Positions 45,126-57,773 are shown, numbered from the stretch's first letter. The stretch: DNA of 64,000 nucleotides from Cryptomeria japonica (GCF_030272615.1 NC_081410.1:224119415-224183414), one strand, 5' to 3'. Notes: generated from the letters alone by a model not told the origin. Numbers and translations: made by a program.

Positions 45126-47240
45126 AAGACTACATTTTTTTGGCCTCCAAGACTGACCACTTTTTTTTTGGTTATTTTCTAGATTTCAGATTTTTTCGGT
45201 TTTTTTCGTCCGTACATCTCGTACGACAATTTTTACAGGCTGAAACGAAAAACTGCAAGTATCGCATGAATTGCAAATATCCTATAGTACGAGCAGATCC
45301 TCTGTCATACGAGCATAAATCATCAACAATATTCTTTCGTACGATACTGCGTCCTGTCTCGTACGAGTCAAGTGCTTGTCGTACGATTCTGTATTTTCTG
45401 GTAAAAGAGGCAAATTTCATAATTTTATCATTTCTGATTGATTATTCTAACGACTGACCCTGAATGTTTATCTGTCTATCTTAGAGTTTTTCACAGCCTA
45501 ACTAGTTTTTTGCAGAACGCTTGTCGAAGAATATGCTTGTCGCACAAAGACAATATGACTACTGATTCATTGTCTTTGCAGGTTGCCTAAGGAGAATCGA
45601 CTAAACATCGTGTATTATTTAAATTCATTTTTAGGAACCTAACTTGCTATCTGGTTAAAGAACAAATTTGTCTTTCGTGCTTTTAGAAGATTCTAAGAGG
45701 TAGGAGAGTATGCTCTTGTCTTTTTCTAGACAATCAGAAATCCAGACCCTTGAAGCTTTTTCTTTGTTTGAGATTTGTACATCTTTAGAAGGCCTGCCCT
45801 CCCGAGGGCTTGAAAAACTCTTAAAGCCGTTACGACCGGTGTGAGGGGAACAACCTAAGTGGGAAGGGCTAGACACCAAGTACTCCAACCCACTATAAAA
45901 TAAATGTGATTTGATAAAAATTAAGTCAACGACAGTGCTCGGGAATAGCTCTCCTTCATACCTTCGGGTATATTAAACCTTGGTTTTCAAGGCTGGGAAA
46001 CCTCTTAATTGAGTTTATACCTCGATGCGCCGAACGAATCCCTGACTAAATCCAATTTAAAATTAGAAGCTATCTGGTTCATCTCCGAAAGGGGGATAAT
46101 CTTTGTGCAAGAGAGATAGTAACTCTCCCAAGATACTTGTCATTTTGTGCCCCCATTAGCGTTTGGAGTCGGATAATACGACGTTGAGAATCCATTGCAT
46201 GAGACTTAGCGATCGTATTCTGATTAGCTATTGGGTGTGTACCTGAGTCTACAAGCAAAGGTTTTCTTTCCTCACCAAATTCCTTAGGGTTTGCATGCTG
46301 TGATTAGAGTCACTATACATACTACTTGTTTTCTGTGTTTTCATCCTTGAAACAAAAACTAAAATACCAAAAATTGGTGAAGACCAGAAACAACTCAGTG
46401 AGTCGAAACTCTGTTTGTGTCAGAAACTAGTCCATCCTGAGTCGAAATTCTATCTGTGTTAGAAACTAGTCCATCCTGAGTTGAAACTTTGTCCGTGTTA
46501 GAAACTAGTCCATTTTAAGTCAGAAATCTGTCCGAGTCAAAAACTAGTTTATCCTCGTCAAAAATCAGTCCATCTTAGAATTAGTCATACTCAGTTATCA
46601 CACTCAGCAACCAGAAAAACTCAAAATTTCTAGGCTCTATCCTGTGAATAGTCGTACGAGTCTGATAATCTGTTGTGCTGCACTAGGTCTTGTGTCGTAC
46701 GAGTCTACTCATTTGTCATCCTATACCAGATTATCTGTCATACGAGTCTGAGTCATTTATCATCCTACACTGTATCCTGTCTCATATGAGACAAAATTTC
46801 CCTCAGTCTTTTGTCGTCCTGCACATACCCATTTGTCGTACGGTACGAGGCAGCAACTTGTACGAAACAAAACTATTGTCGTCCTGTAGCTGCTAAATTG
46901 TCGTCCGGTCCAAAAAATCCTGTCGTACAAGTCTTTGGTTTTGTCAGAACATAACAGTCAAACTTACCTAGAAATAGCTTACAATAAACATAATACTGGT
47001 TATCATTTTCCTGAGCATAAATAGATCAAGACAATGTACCTCTGCCATTTGCATTGCACGATTTGGTCGATCACCTTTCAGCTAGTTCAATCAACTACCT
47101 ATCAAATTTTAGTCACTTAGATAATGTCTTATACAGGATAGATCATTCCTGAAACCAAACTAAATCTTACACTACGCTTAGAATCAACTTAGATAATGTC
47201 TTAGACAGGATAGATCATTCCTGAAATCAGACTAAATCTC
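45126..47240 (+). other. E8 long untranslated leader with repeats
   Basis: No believable ORF. CGTACG-centred motifs (TCGTACGA, GTCGTACGAGTC) recur at 45210-45385 and 46640-46930, about a dozen intact or near-intact copies. Four to five tandem units of about 42 bases (AGAAACTAGTCCATCCTGAG) fill about 46380-46590. A direct pair TAGATAATGTCTTA-ACAGGATAG lies at about 47117 and 47190. A perfect hairpin GCCCTC-CC-GAGGGC is at about 45794. Confidence 0.65.
46380..46590 (+). repeat. About 42-bp tandem repeat in E8 leader
   Basis: Successive units read GTCGAAACTCTGTTTGTGTC followed by AGAAACTAGTCCATCCTGA, decaying toward the 3' side. At least four recognisable copies. Confidence 0.75.
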
Positions 47241-47242
47241 AG

Positions 47243-49282
47243 TTGTTTCTCCTAAACAATACTCTAAACAGAACAACTAGCTCTGAAATTGATCTTGACC
47301 TCTTCATCACAAACAACTCTAGGTCACACAAATCCATAAAGATGCCTATTCAAACCAGGAGTTCTCGTAAAAAACAAGCCAAAGGCAAAGAACAAACCTT
47401 CACCTATCAAGATAATTCATTCTACGTGAAGGATCCACTTACTGACATGCTGTCATCATCAGGCGGACCAATTTTTGATGAACCTGAATCTCCCACCATA
47501 CATGAGACATAATACAATGATGGAAACAAAAAAGACCGTAATATTCCCAAAAATCATAATGACTCCTCATCATCAAGTGAGATTGACGAAGACGCTGAAC
47601 CTCCAGAAAAAGAAATCCTTAACTATCAGAAAGACAAAGACTCTAGAAAAATGATGAAAACTATCATGACCTGAGAGAAGGAAGACTATTTCTTAGAACT
47701 AGCAAAACAAGATGCCAAAATTCCTATTGGATATGATGTTCAAACACTTGTTACTAAAAGGAAAGACTCACCTATACTCATGGTACACAAACAGTTACTA
47801 GCTTTGCAGATGGAGGTCACGAAACTAAAGAATAAGGACAAGTCCCCAAAACAATATTATTTGTAAACAATATGTCCCTTTCCATTTGATACGAATCTAC
47901 ACATGCCTCCATTTCCTTCACGAGTGGAAATCCCAAAATTTGACAAATATGACGGTACCTCAGATCCTCAAGATCATGTTAGGAAATTTAGTGTTGCTTG
48001 TATGGAGTTCATGGACGATCAAACATACCTCATGCGTATCTTCCCAAGGAGTTTAGGGGGTCAAGCAATGGAATGGTTCTCAAGTCTACCCAAAGGAATA
48101 AAAACATTCGAAGAACTACTCCAACTATTTTTACAACAATACTCATACAACATTCGACATCCTGTAACTATGATCGATCTTTGTAATACTCAACAGGAAA
48201 CAAGGGAACCTCTTCTTACTTTTCTCCAACGTTGGAGAAAGATGTTCTCTGGGTACCCACGACCTATTCTAGACTCTGAGAAAATGGATATATTTGTCAA
48301 TAACTTGGTCCCCAAATTGAAATATAGCATACAAATGCAAGTACACCCATCATTTAACAAAATGGTAGATAATGCCATTCGAATGGAAGATGTGCTCATA
48401 AAGAAGGGAGATATCACACCTTGGAAAGAAACACAAACAAGATCTAGCTCTAAAGAGAAGAACAAGTATTGGAAATTTGCCAAAGACAACAACAAGAATG
48501 TTGTTAATGATGGAGTAGTAGACATTGTCAACAACTCAAAATCCACAATATTCAGCTTGGCTAGTGGTACACAAGCACTTAAAGCTACTGAGATTGCAAC
48601 AGAGAATCCACCAAAGAAAACAAAGCAATGGTTCAAAGAAAAGCCTTGACTTTCCAAACCTAAGCGTGATTTTACTCCTCTTGAAGAATCATATGAATCC
48701 GCTTTCAAAACTCTATTGGAAAACAACTTGGTAACACTACTAGATAACTCCAGACAATATGATCCAGATGTCAAACCAAGATGGTGGAGAGAAAATGAAT
48801 ACTGTGACTTCCATCGGAATAAGGGTCATAACATAAATAATTGCATGAAGCTAAAACATGAGATTCAAGATCTCATAGACGCTGGTAAAGTTGTTGTTGG
48901 GAATCATCCAACCAATGCTGATCATAAAGCATTTAAAGACCCTTTGCCTGCTTACAAACAAGGTGATTCCTCAAAGACCAAAGGAGGTGCCAAGGTAAAT
49001 TATACTTATGCCAGCCAGGACAACATTATCAACATGATTGAGCCTTCACACTCAGAATATTGCAATGTGATTATAGTTCAAGATAAACCAAATGAATCAC
49101 GATATTTAAGAGCTCTGACCCGATCTCAAAAGAAAGTTACCCTCCAAGGAGCTAGTTCTTCCAACCTGGCTCAAGAAACATCAAATCCAACAACCCTACC
49201 AAACAAACAAAAAGAATCAACCTTGGACAAATTTAAAAGATTAACCTCATCATCATCCTCTGGATACAGCGTGGTTGAATAG
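47243..49282 (+). pseudogene. gag: E8 gag, decayed
   Basis: One frame from 47342 (MPIQTRSSRKKQAKG) with stops at 47510, about 47672, 47864 and 48647. Gag core: MPPFPSRVEIPKFDKYDG, DPQDHVRKFSVAC, LGGQAMEWFS, TFEELLQLFLQQYS and FLQRWRKMF. The Tat C/H motif WWRENEYCDFHRNKGHNINNC is near 48780-48845. It parallels E1 gag throughout. Ends at TAG 49280-49282. Confidence 0.85.
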
Positions 49283-51022
49283 TTAAAAAGGACAAATGCT
49301 CAAGTTTCAATTTTTGAATTACTACAAGTCTCATTTGCTCACAAGGAAATCCTAGACAAAGCATTGCTCACTACCAACGTTCCAAAAGATTTAGATATTG
49401 ATCGGTTTTAGTCTATGGTGGGTCATCTGACTTCACCTCATTATTTGACCTTGTCTAAAGAAGATGACAATTCGTTAAATCATCCACATAACTAACCATT
49501 ACATATTGAAGCCATGATCCACAAACACAGAGTTAAAAGTGTTTTGATAGATGGAGGCACAGGGTTGAATATCTGTACTTATTATCTGCTTACACAACTA
49601 GGATTCTCTGAAAATGTCATTGATCCAGGCAAGAAAATAACAATTAAAGCCTATGATGAGGAAGAGAGGACCTCCAAAGGTCTGGTATCATTACCAATCA
49701 GAGTGGGACCGGTAGAGAGAGATGTCCTTTTCCAGGTTCTCAATATTCCATTGTCATACAATATATTACTGGGCAGGCCGTGGATTCATGAAATGAAGGC
49801 AGTACCATTAACATATCACCAATGCTTAAGGTTTCCTTATAATAGAGCTGAAGTCAGTATTCATGTTGATACAAATTTCATCTGTAATGCATTAACAAAA
49901 GGTGCAGATACTTTTGTGCCACATAATAGGGCAGCCTCTCCAAATGAAGATCCAAAAACATTGATGAAAGACTTAGAAAAGAGATTGAAGATTACGGATA
50001 CCGACATGGATGGCTACAAGATAGAATCGGTACTATCATTAGTTTCTCTCCCTCCATCACCAAAACAGTTAGGAAAACCATCAGAGGCTATGAAAACACA
50101 AACTTAAGCTCCAAATACTATATACGATGGTCTCTTTATACAGTCTTCTACCTCCTTGGCGGATGAAATAGAAGAGGATGCTGTGCTTAACTGGCTCTTT
50201 AAAGAAGATAGTCCAAATGAGGAGGTATGACATTGTGAGATTTAATCAAACCAATATGGTCGTGGTTACAAAATGATTTAGCGCATGGGGTACTCAGGTA
50301 ATGGTCCTTTGGGCAAACAAAAAGAAGGTATTACTGAACCAATTTAGCTACAAACCAATTCTACACATGATAAGGCTGGACTGGGATACAATCCGAAAAA
50401 GACATCAGAACAAAAACATGTTTCTAAGTCTAAGTGCTTGAAAAAGACATCGCCTTTAATATTACATGAAGCAGACACTAAACAAACAAAAGTAGAGTGT
50501 AGAAAAGAGAAAGATGAATCAACAGTCAAGAAAGAAGAAATAGTCGGTGCTCAAGCTTCGATGGTATCAGCTACAATAATATAAGAAGTTGAGGTTCCTG
50601 AGGATATAAGAGATGAAATGGTAAGAATCAGAGAATTGTTTGCACCATTAAAAGTTCCAGTTACATATACTGGTAGGCAACAAGTAGATGATTCAGAGAC
50701 TGATTCAAACGAGTATGAATGGGGTCCTGACTATCTTTCAAACACATCCACTACAGAAACTCCAGAAGAATCTAGTGGTGTCATAAATGATACTCAAGAG
50801 TTGATGCGCATAAAACTAGAGAAGGAAATACAAGAAATTAGACAAAAGAGGCAAACAAATTATGAACAAGGATTGAAAGAAGGAAGAATACCAGAAAGCT
50901 TCTCATCTATGTGCTCTTATCCTAAAACAGAACAAATCAGTTATAGCACTACACAGGAAGAGTTGGAAGATACAGAACAAGAACCAGTCATCAGTCCAAA
51001 AGAAGCTAAATGGAGTAGATGA
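49283..51022 (+). pseudogene. E8 protease and G-patch region, decayed
   Basis: The protease motif VLIDGGTGLNICTYYLL is near 49540-49590 and LLGRPWIHEMKAV near 49770-49805. Gln at about 49735 is the residue mutated to stop in E1. The G-patch-like segment is near 50260-50340 (QYGRGYKMI, RMGYSGNGPLG, GITEPI) with stops interspersed. Stops include TAG/TAA-type codons at about 49409, 49493, 50105, 50228 and 50582. A basic/acidic spacer follows. Confidence 0.77.
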
Positions 51023-51829
51023 CAACAAATCACAAAAACAATGAGATCATGTCAATAAGTGTGTTAGATACAAATGACAAATGAACCACAACATGAAGGA
51101 ACTTGTAGCATTAAAGATGCTAGTATTGATACCATACATATGCTTACTAAATCACCTGAAAGAGACTTGGAAACTTCATCCGATGACTCTGATGACTCTA
51201 ATGATAGTCCTGTTCATGATGATACCCACTCAGCCTCAAATTCTGAATCATCTGATACAAACAATGAAAAATTGCCTACTAGTTTTATTGCTGTTAAACC
51301 ATGATATGATGTCCAGTCCGATGTAGTAAACGATGTTACAAGTATGCCTATTGGATTAGATCGATTAAATGTTAATGTGAACTTTAATAATCATGATCTG
51401 AATCTTCTTGGTCATGAGACACTTACGCAAGGTATCATTCTGGAACTCAACTTTTCGATCCGCAGCTGTGATAACAATATCGTGAACGCTCTTGAACCTA
51501 TCCAAAATTTGTCCTTAGTACATCTCGAATTGATTGACTGTACTTTAGAGAATCAACCCATGGATATACCTATTTTTGCCAATGACTATACATTATCCTA
51601 TTATCTCAATGCAGTCGAACCTATAAACTCTTCCACCAGTGAACAAAGTGAAAATATGACTGAAGCGGATATCGAGTATCTTAGTCACAAAAACAAGATA
51701 AATAAAAATAAAATATCTGATGGCGAAAACCATATTGTGGTGGTGTCAAAATCTAAAAAAGGGAAAATAAAGGATGTACCTAAAGGTGAAAATATTACAA
51801 GTGGGGGTAATTATATTTATTTATTTTAA
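51023..51829 (+). pseudogene. E8 acidic spacer before lost RT
   Basis: Ser/Asp/Glu-rich (SSDDSDDSNDSPVHDDTHSA) and then a stretch homologous to E1 3612-3930 (LSLVHLELID like PIIHLELIE; YLNAVEP; ISDGEN). Matches end near 51790. Sequence then becomes AT-rich with no RT. Confidence 0.7.
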
Positions 51830-53059
51830 TTTATAGTTTTATTTCTCCCAAATAAATATTAAACATTTACACTAAATAAAAAGAACACCAATTCAATATT
51901 TAATAAATCACAAAGGTAAGGTCATAAATAATTATTAAAGTTCAATAATGAAAATAACAACATTATTAAATAATAATATTCAAACCATGACATTGATATA
52001 TATTTAAATAAATAAATATAAACTATAGACAATTAATAATTACAAATAAATAGATGAAGCAATTAAATATTAAATAAATCTCAAACAACCTTAATAAACA
52101 AATATCAATAATCCAAAACCAATTACATCAATAAACCAAGATAAACATATGATCATTAAATAATTATTAAAATAATTAATTTAATCATATAACTCACATA
52201 AGTGACTAAATCATACCACATACTCATGATCAAGGCGACCAACTGAAAACTGACATGGATAATACGCCAACACCGACAACCTCACAAGTGTCAAATTAAA
52301 TCTAAAGTGCGAAAGGGGAACTATCATCATCTCTGAACCACATATTTACCATTGGGAAAAGGAAGCTCACACCTGGTTGCCTAGGAGGATTAAATGTCTA
52401 GCACCTGCAAGTCCTACAACCACTAATGATGATACACACACACATATATATACATATATATATAACAGACAAGTGGAAGAATATTACAACGAAACATCCT
52501 GCTCACAATGAGTGATGTGACGTTGATTCCCCATGAATACAGTTAGACAATGTACAACCGGTGATCATCACACATACATATAATCAAAGGTTAGGGTTAG
52601 CACTACTAAGCATCATCAAGGCATAAATAGTGTAATCCATGTAACACATATAAATGCGTGTAAAACCATCAAATCATGTAATCATCAAGATAACATCATC
52701 ATAAAATAGTATGAATCTACATGGTATCTATCATCATACTAATCAACTGAAACATATAAAGTATCATATCCTGATCATGAACATAATCCATAGCATAAAA
52801 TGTTTAATCATGTCTAAACATATCCATCCTGCATAAAATAAGGGTCTAAGTATGTCTATAAAAATGAAATATATGTCCGGTCAAGGGTGGACACTACATA
52901 AACCTCATAAGAGTTCCATAAAGTTTGGAAAGTCATCCAAACTAGCTCCACATTTCGTAGGTCCTTTTTAGGTCCTCAAAGAAGTTAACGCTATTGCTTA
53001 CCGAATAGGATTGCCACCCTCTTTTGTCAGGACGTGCAATGGCTTTTATGTATCATACC
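51830..53059. other. Unassigned AT-rich stretch
   Basis: No ORF or LTR terminus could be fixed. 51830-52200 is A/T-rich with repeated AATAAATA. A short CA/TA microsatellite is at about 52435-52465. The segment around 52880-53035 (TTTGGAAAGTCATCCAAACTA, perfect short hairpin TTTGGA...TCCAAA) may be LTR debris of a chromovirus. Confidence 0.4.
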
Positions 53060-53306
53060 GTAAGAGGTACATACTAGGGGATAACCATGTAATTGATTGG
53101 AATGCCTTGTAGATACAAGATCTAGAGTAGTAACAATCAAACCTCTCAAGGTACTTGGAACATGCAAGATCCACTTGCATAATAGAGAGGTTTTACAATG
53201 CAAGGTCCAATGTGATCAATATGGAGAATATTCTACTACTTGGGAGGATTATGCTGAGATGAAGCAAAAATTTCCTCATGTTTTTCTTGAGTTCGAAAGT
53301 TTGTAA
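53060..53306 (+). pseudogene. pol: E9: C-terminal chromodomain-type end of a Tekay-like chromovirus
   Basis: HVIDWNAL, then TAG, then after a frameshift VDTRSRVVTIKPLKVLG..HLHNREVLQCKVQ, YGEYSTTWEDYAEMKQKFPHVFLEFESL and TAA. This is the integrase C-terminus/chromodomain ending of Del/Tekay-type elements (pattern VKVLW...ATWE...YPHLF). The rest of pol is missing upstream. It sits 84 bases before the LTR, as expected. Confidence 0.75.
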
Positions 53307-53378
53307 AAACAATGCAACTATGTTTTAGTTTATGCTTTATATTATAGTTGATACTTAAAATCATCGGGGATGATCGAT

Positions 53379-53390
53379 AAGGGGGGAATA
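53379..53390 (+). promoter_or_regulatory. E9 polypurine tract
   Basis: AAGGGGGGAATA immediately before TGTTACACCCC, the usual start of Tekay-type LTRs. Confidence 0.75.
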
Positions 53391-53534
53391 TGTTACACCC
53401 CATTGTGAAATTACTATTATTGTTACTTGTTTTAGTTAAAATGATTTAACACATGAATATGTTTTGAATATATTTATCTTGATTAGGGATTGGATGAATG
53501 AAAATGCAATAAATATGATATTTAAAGATGAAAT

Positions 53535-53545
53535 ATAAGATATAT

Positions 53546-53576
<31 letters not shown>

Positions 53577-54000
53577 TATGTATGTATGTATACATACATG
53601 TATATGTATATACATATACATTAATGTATATATATATATGTATATATATCTCTATACATAAATGTATATGTATATATATACATATACATGTATGTATAAA
53701 GATATATATACATACATATATAGTGTATATATATATATATATCTATATATGTATATATATGTATATATATATACATATATACATATGTATATTTGTATAT
53801 ATATATGTATATGTATATTTGTATCTATATATGTATATTTGTATATATATATACAAATATACATATCTATATACATATATGTATATGTATATGCACATGC
53901 ATATATATACATATACATATACATGTATATATACATATATATACATATTTATACATATATACATATATACATACATGTATATATATGTATACATCTAGAT

Positions 54001-54049
<49 letters not shown>

Positions 54050-54190
54050 CACACATATATGTATACATAAGTATATGTATACATATATACATATACACAC
54101 ACACACACACATATACATATGTATATGTATGCATACATGCATACATACATACATACGTATGTATGTATGTATGTATGTACACACACACAC
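53535..54190. repeat. Long TATA/CATA microsatellite
   Basis: About 650 bases of interspersed (TA)n, (ATAC)n, (CA)n and (GTAT)n units within the E9 LTR. Open frames on both strands here are Tyr/Ile-rich artefacts. Confidence 0.95.
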
Positions 54191-54193
54191 ATA

Positions 54194-54374
54194 ACAACCG
54201 ACTATTGTTGTGATGTGCTATGCTGGATGCATGAAATGAACAAGCCTCCAAAAGGGAGGAAGAGTATATATATGTATATCTATCTATCTATCTATCTATA
54301 ACAATTGACTACTGTTGTTATTTGCTAAGGTGGATGTAGGAAATGAACAAGCCTCCAAAAGGGAGGAAGAGTAT
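54194..54374 (+). repeat. Duplicated ~75-bp unit flanking (TATC)n
   Basis: Two copies (54197-54272 and 54300-54374) share ACTA-TGTTGT...GAAATGAACAAGCC and then TCCAAAAGGGAGGAAGAGTAT. A GTATATCTATCTATC run separates them. Probably slippage or replication repair next to the microsatellite. Confidence 0.85.
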
Positions 54375-54659
54375 CATTGAGGAGAGGAATTTGGTTCAGT
54401 AATCTTATATATGTGCCTTGTTGAGATATTACACTCAAATTTTTAGTGGTCTAGTTGAGTTAAGTTAGTGGATATAGTGATAAGCTACCTTCCGTCGAAT
54501 GTGTGATGTTTCATATGTTTGGGTTTGAGTATCCTTGTTTAGAATGATGGTTGAGTCTCTATGATATGTTTTAATATTTATACTTTCATATATATATATA
54601 TATATAAAGTTTAATTGTTTTGAATTAATATTTTATTTATTTGGTATATATATATATAT

Positions 54660-56109
54660 TGTTGGCATATATGTAGAGTTTGATGACATGATGATATTGT
54701 ATGTTGTCATTGATGTCAATATGCTGAAGTATGAACTGGTATATTGAAGAAAGAAAACTGGCAAGAGAACCGATATGATGGTACGAAGTGAACCGGTATG
54801 ATGATGTGAACCGGTATGTTAGAATGTGAACCGGTATATGCAAAGTTTGTATCGAGGTTTTATTTGATATGACTATCGGTTGGTAGTCTCGGCTTCAGGG
54901 TTTCCGATTGATACATTCCAAGTCTGTGTGATTCGACCAACGATATCCTGTGATGAGTTAGTATTGAAATGAAGATCAGATCGTGTTGCCATGTCAGCCT
55001 TGTGCGCGTGAAGAATTTCCTTAAGGATCTTGCATGAAGAAGATTGATTCTTCTACCACGGGAATGTGCGAAGTCTCAGTAAACGGTGGAGAGCGCGTGA
55101 TGGGTTATCAGCTTTCAGAAGCGACAAAGAACGAATGATGGAGAATGTCTCGAGATTTGTTCAAGATTGTTTTACCCTATACAATGTAATTGAACGATGA
55201 GGATTGGACTGACTATATTGTTAACCTAGATGCTTAGGGTTTTAGGTTTTTGCCACCGACCTAATTGTTGTCTATAAGGTTGATGATGATTCTCATTTGA
55301 AGTTGTTGGCAAATGAATGTGTGTGAAGTGATTCTTGCCAAACCGGTGCAGTGAGTAGAGGGATCTGCAGAGTGTGATTATAGATGTAAAGGAACTAAAG
55401 TGGATCTGCCTTGGCATTGAGTGTTGTCATCAGATCAGTGTATTACCTATTGAATTCTAACCATTTTAGCAGTTGGAAAATCCCTTTACTAGGTAGCTTT
55501 AACAAGCTTTTTGTAAATCCTTTAACAAGGTGACTCAAAATCATTGAGTTCTTTAAATCCTCTGACAAGGTAACCTTTAACCGAGTATTTAGCCATCCCT
55601 TAACTGGGTGATCCCTAGTAGGATCGGTTCCTAACAGAACCTGTTGTAAAGTCCTTAACCGGACTAGGCTCCTAACAGAGCGGACTTCAAAAGAGTTCAA
55701 GAACAACTTGTGGGTATTCATCCCCACCGTGGTTTTTCCCAGTTGGGTTTTCACGTGAGAAATTAGTGTGTTATGTGTGATGCTTTTTCATGTGATGTCT
55801 TAGTGTTTTCTGTTAAGCGGTAAAGCATGTTGATCCAGTGGTTATTATATTTTTGATGTATTACTTGTTTATGCATATGGGTGAAGTGGAAATAAGATAT
55901 TAGGTTTTGTGAAGATCTAAGTGTTATCAGTTTATGTCTTTCACAGACATACTGTGTTTTACCGGTTGTGCCCTGGTTTAGAGCGGTGATGCTGTTTACC
56001 AGTTAGTGCAGTCTTTGCAGTTTAAGTTATTAAAGAAGTTTTTGTCTATATTAATTCACCCCCCCATCTCAATATCTATTGAGTATTTACTGTTCATCAT
56101 TATTCATCA
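54660..56109 (+). repeat. E10 5' LTR
   Basis: TGTTGGCATATATG...TTCATCA, 1450 bases. TTGTCATTGATGTCAA occurs 43-58 bases in. Repeated CCGGTATG and AACCGGT text at 54740-54840. C-run CACCCCCCCATCTC near the 3' end is shared with E3 and E7 LTRs. Confidence 0.85.
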
Positions 56110-56111
56110 AT

Positions 56112-56123
56112 TGGTATCAGAGC
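56112..56123 (+). promoter_or_regulatory. E10 primer binding site
   Basis: TGGTATCAGAGC, perfect tRNA-iMet-type site two bases after the LTR. Confidence 0.9.
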
Positions 56124-56179
56124 GTCCTCCAGGTCCTCTATGTTATAAGCTTAACCGCTTGAGGAAAAGATCATATTCT

Positions 56180-56987
56180 AATGATGAAGAGGGAAGGTCC
56201 TAAGCTCAATAGAGATGACTTTAAGATATGAAAGGACCAAAATGAAGATATACATTAAAATCATGGGTGTTGAACACTGGAACTATGTTAAGAATACTTA
56301 TGTTGTCCGTACTGGTACTCTCACTGATGATCAAAGAAGAGAAATTCAAGAGAATTGGCAAGTCACGGAAGCTCTTATCAATAGTCTATCTGATGTTGAG
56401 TTTATAGATGTTCAGGATAAAGAAAAACCCAAAGATGTATGGGATACTCTAGAGTCTATCTATGGCAGTGATGGGCATGTGAAGCAAGCTAAGGAAGAAA
56501 ACCTTAGAGGAAAGTTTGAAGACATGCAGATGGTTGAAGGAGAGACCATTCAACAATATGGGACAAGGATTAAAACTATTGTTGGAGACATCAAGAGTAC
56601 AGGAGGTACAATGGATGATTCCACCATTGTTAGCAAAGTTTTGAGATCCTTATTATAGGTCTATGCAATAAGGGTTGCCGCTATTCAGGAGTTGAGATCT
56701 ATTGACAAGACAAAGGTATCCCTAGATTCCATCATTGCTAAGTTGACCGCATATGAGCTAAATAGTTATGATGGCAGTGTTTAGAAGACTGATTCAGCCT
56801 TTAAAGCATCTGCTGCACTATCTAGAAAGGGAAAAGAAGCTAGTACCAGCTATGAACCTAAACAAAGTAGAGATATGGTTGATGAGGAGATCCTGATGGA
56901 ATTTGAAGCTCTTTTTTCCAAAAGACTTCCTAAGGGAACTAGAAAATACAGAGGTAAGCTCCCTTTGAAATAATTTTCTTGCAATAG
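56180..56987 (+). pseudogene. gag: E10 gag, N-terminal part
   Basis: Begins ATGAAGAGGGAAGG, frame broken at ATATGA. The gag core is in the following frame: MKIYIKIMGVEHWNYV, DVWDTLESIYG, ENLRGKFEDMQMVEGE, VSKVLRSLL. Stops at 56656 (TAG) and about 56782 (TAG in V*KTD), then DEEILMEFEALFSKRL. A TAA replaces the first knuckle Cys codon (LK*FSCN). The last bases, AATAG, are the E11 target duplication. Confidence 0.82.
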
Positions 56988-57773
56988 TGTTACGATTCCC
57001 AAAGATACTGGGGGGGGGGTGTGAATCAGTATCTGACCGGTTAGATAATTTTCTTAACTTATAACATGAAAAACATACTAAAATTGTGTACCGGTAAACC
57101 ATAAATAATGCAACAAATAAGAATAACAACCACAACATGAAAAGCACATCATAACACAATATTTTAACGAGGAAATCCGATGTGGGAAAAACCTCAGTGG
57201 GATTTGTGACCCACAATATTCACTTACTGGCCAATAAGAGAATATTACTACTTACAATAGGGGCTGCACATGCAGGAAGGCCGAGTGCCTAGAACTCACT
57301 GCTCAATTACAAAAGAAGTCACATTGACTTACAAAAATGGATTATTCAAATCCAATGTCTTGTATTGCTTTAGATTAGCATTTGCTATGCTAGATTCAGT
57401 ACCAATTTAAGCTCTGCTACATATATAAACCCTTAACCTAATAATTTGCATATTAGGTCTGCTACCTTCTATTTATATTTCACATCATATCATATCCTAA
57501 ATGATCTACAATGATCTCATACATATATGAGTCATATTACAATCCACCATGTCAGCTTACAAAAGATTTTACAATTAATTACAAAATACATTAATACAAA
57601 ATTGATGTTGGCCAAGGTGTTGATAATCTTCCTTTTCAGTGCCGGTGTCCTGTATGCCGATGTAGAGTCTGACTGTGCTGGTGCCTGCCGGTATCACATG
57701 ATTGTAAGGTTGCCACCAATGATAATACCTTCAATCATCTATAATTTCTCATTGGAGTGTGCATTTTCCAACA
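56988..57773 (-). repeat. E11 left LTR (3' LTR in element sense)
   Basis: Closely similar to 62935-63724. A minus-strand TATA-like TTTATATATG lies near 57416-57430. Bordered by the minus-strand polypurine tract (TCAAAGCGGGAGAT, 57774-57787). Confidence 0.9.

Larger units (their letters stand above)
45105..51829 (+). mobile_element. E8: second Tat-lineage Ty3 element, truncated before RT
   Basis: Primer site, a 2.1-kb leader, gag, protease, G-patch and acidic spacer are all homologous in order to E1. The element stops in the spacer (KISDGEN matching E1 SVSNGEN) near 51829, before any RT. Clear sequence divergence from E1 shows a separate family. Confidence 0.82.
53391..54659 (+). repeat. E9 3' LTR, interrupted by E10
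   Basis: Starts TGTTACACCCC. Half its visible length is a TA/CA microsatellite. It is cut at 54659 by the TGTTGGC start of E10, so its end is not in the window. Confidence 0.7.

Noticed and set aside
45008-45457. 149-codon plus-strand frame
   Set aside because: It runs across the LTR end and primer binding site of E8, which cannot be protein-coding in an LTR element.
46380-46590. Possible minisatellite gene or small-RNA locus
   Set aside because: Only four to five decaying copies and no hairpin or ORF; described instead as leader repeats of E8.
52880-53035. Possible LTR of E9 in the opposite orientation
   Set aside because: Hairpin-like TTTGGAAAGTCATCCAAA text is suggestive, but no TG/CA ends, partner LTR or TSD could be found.
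53436-54301. Multiple Tyr/Ile-rich open frames on both strands
   Set aside because: They are translations of a TATA/CATA microsatellite and carry no domain or start context.
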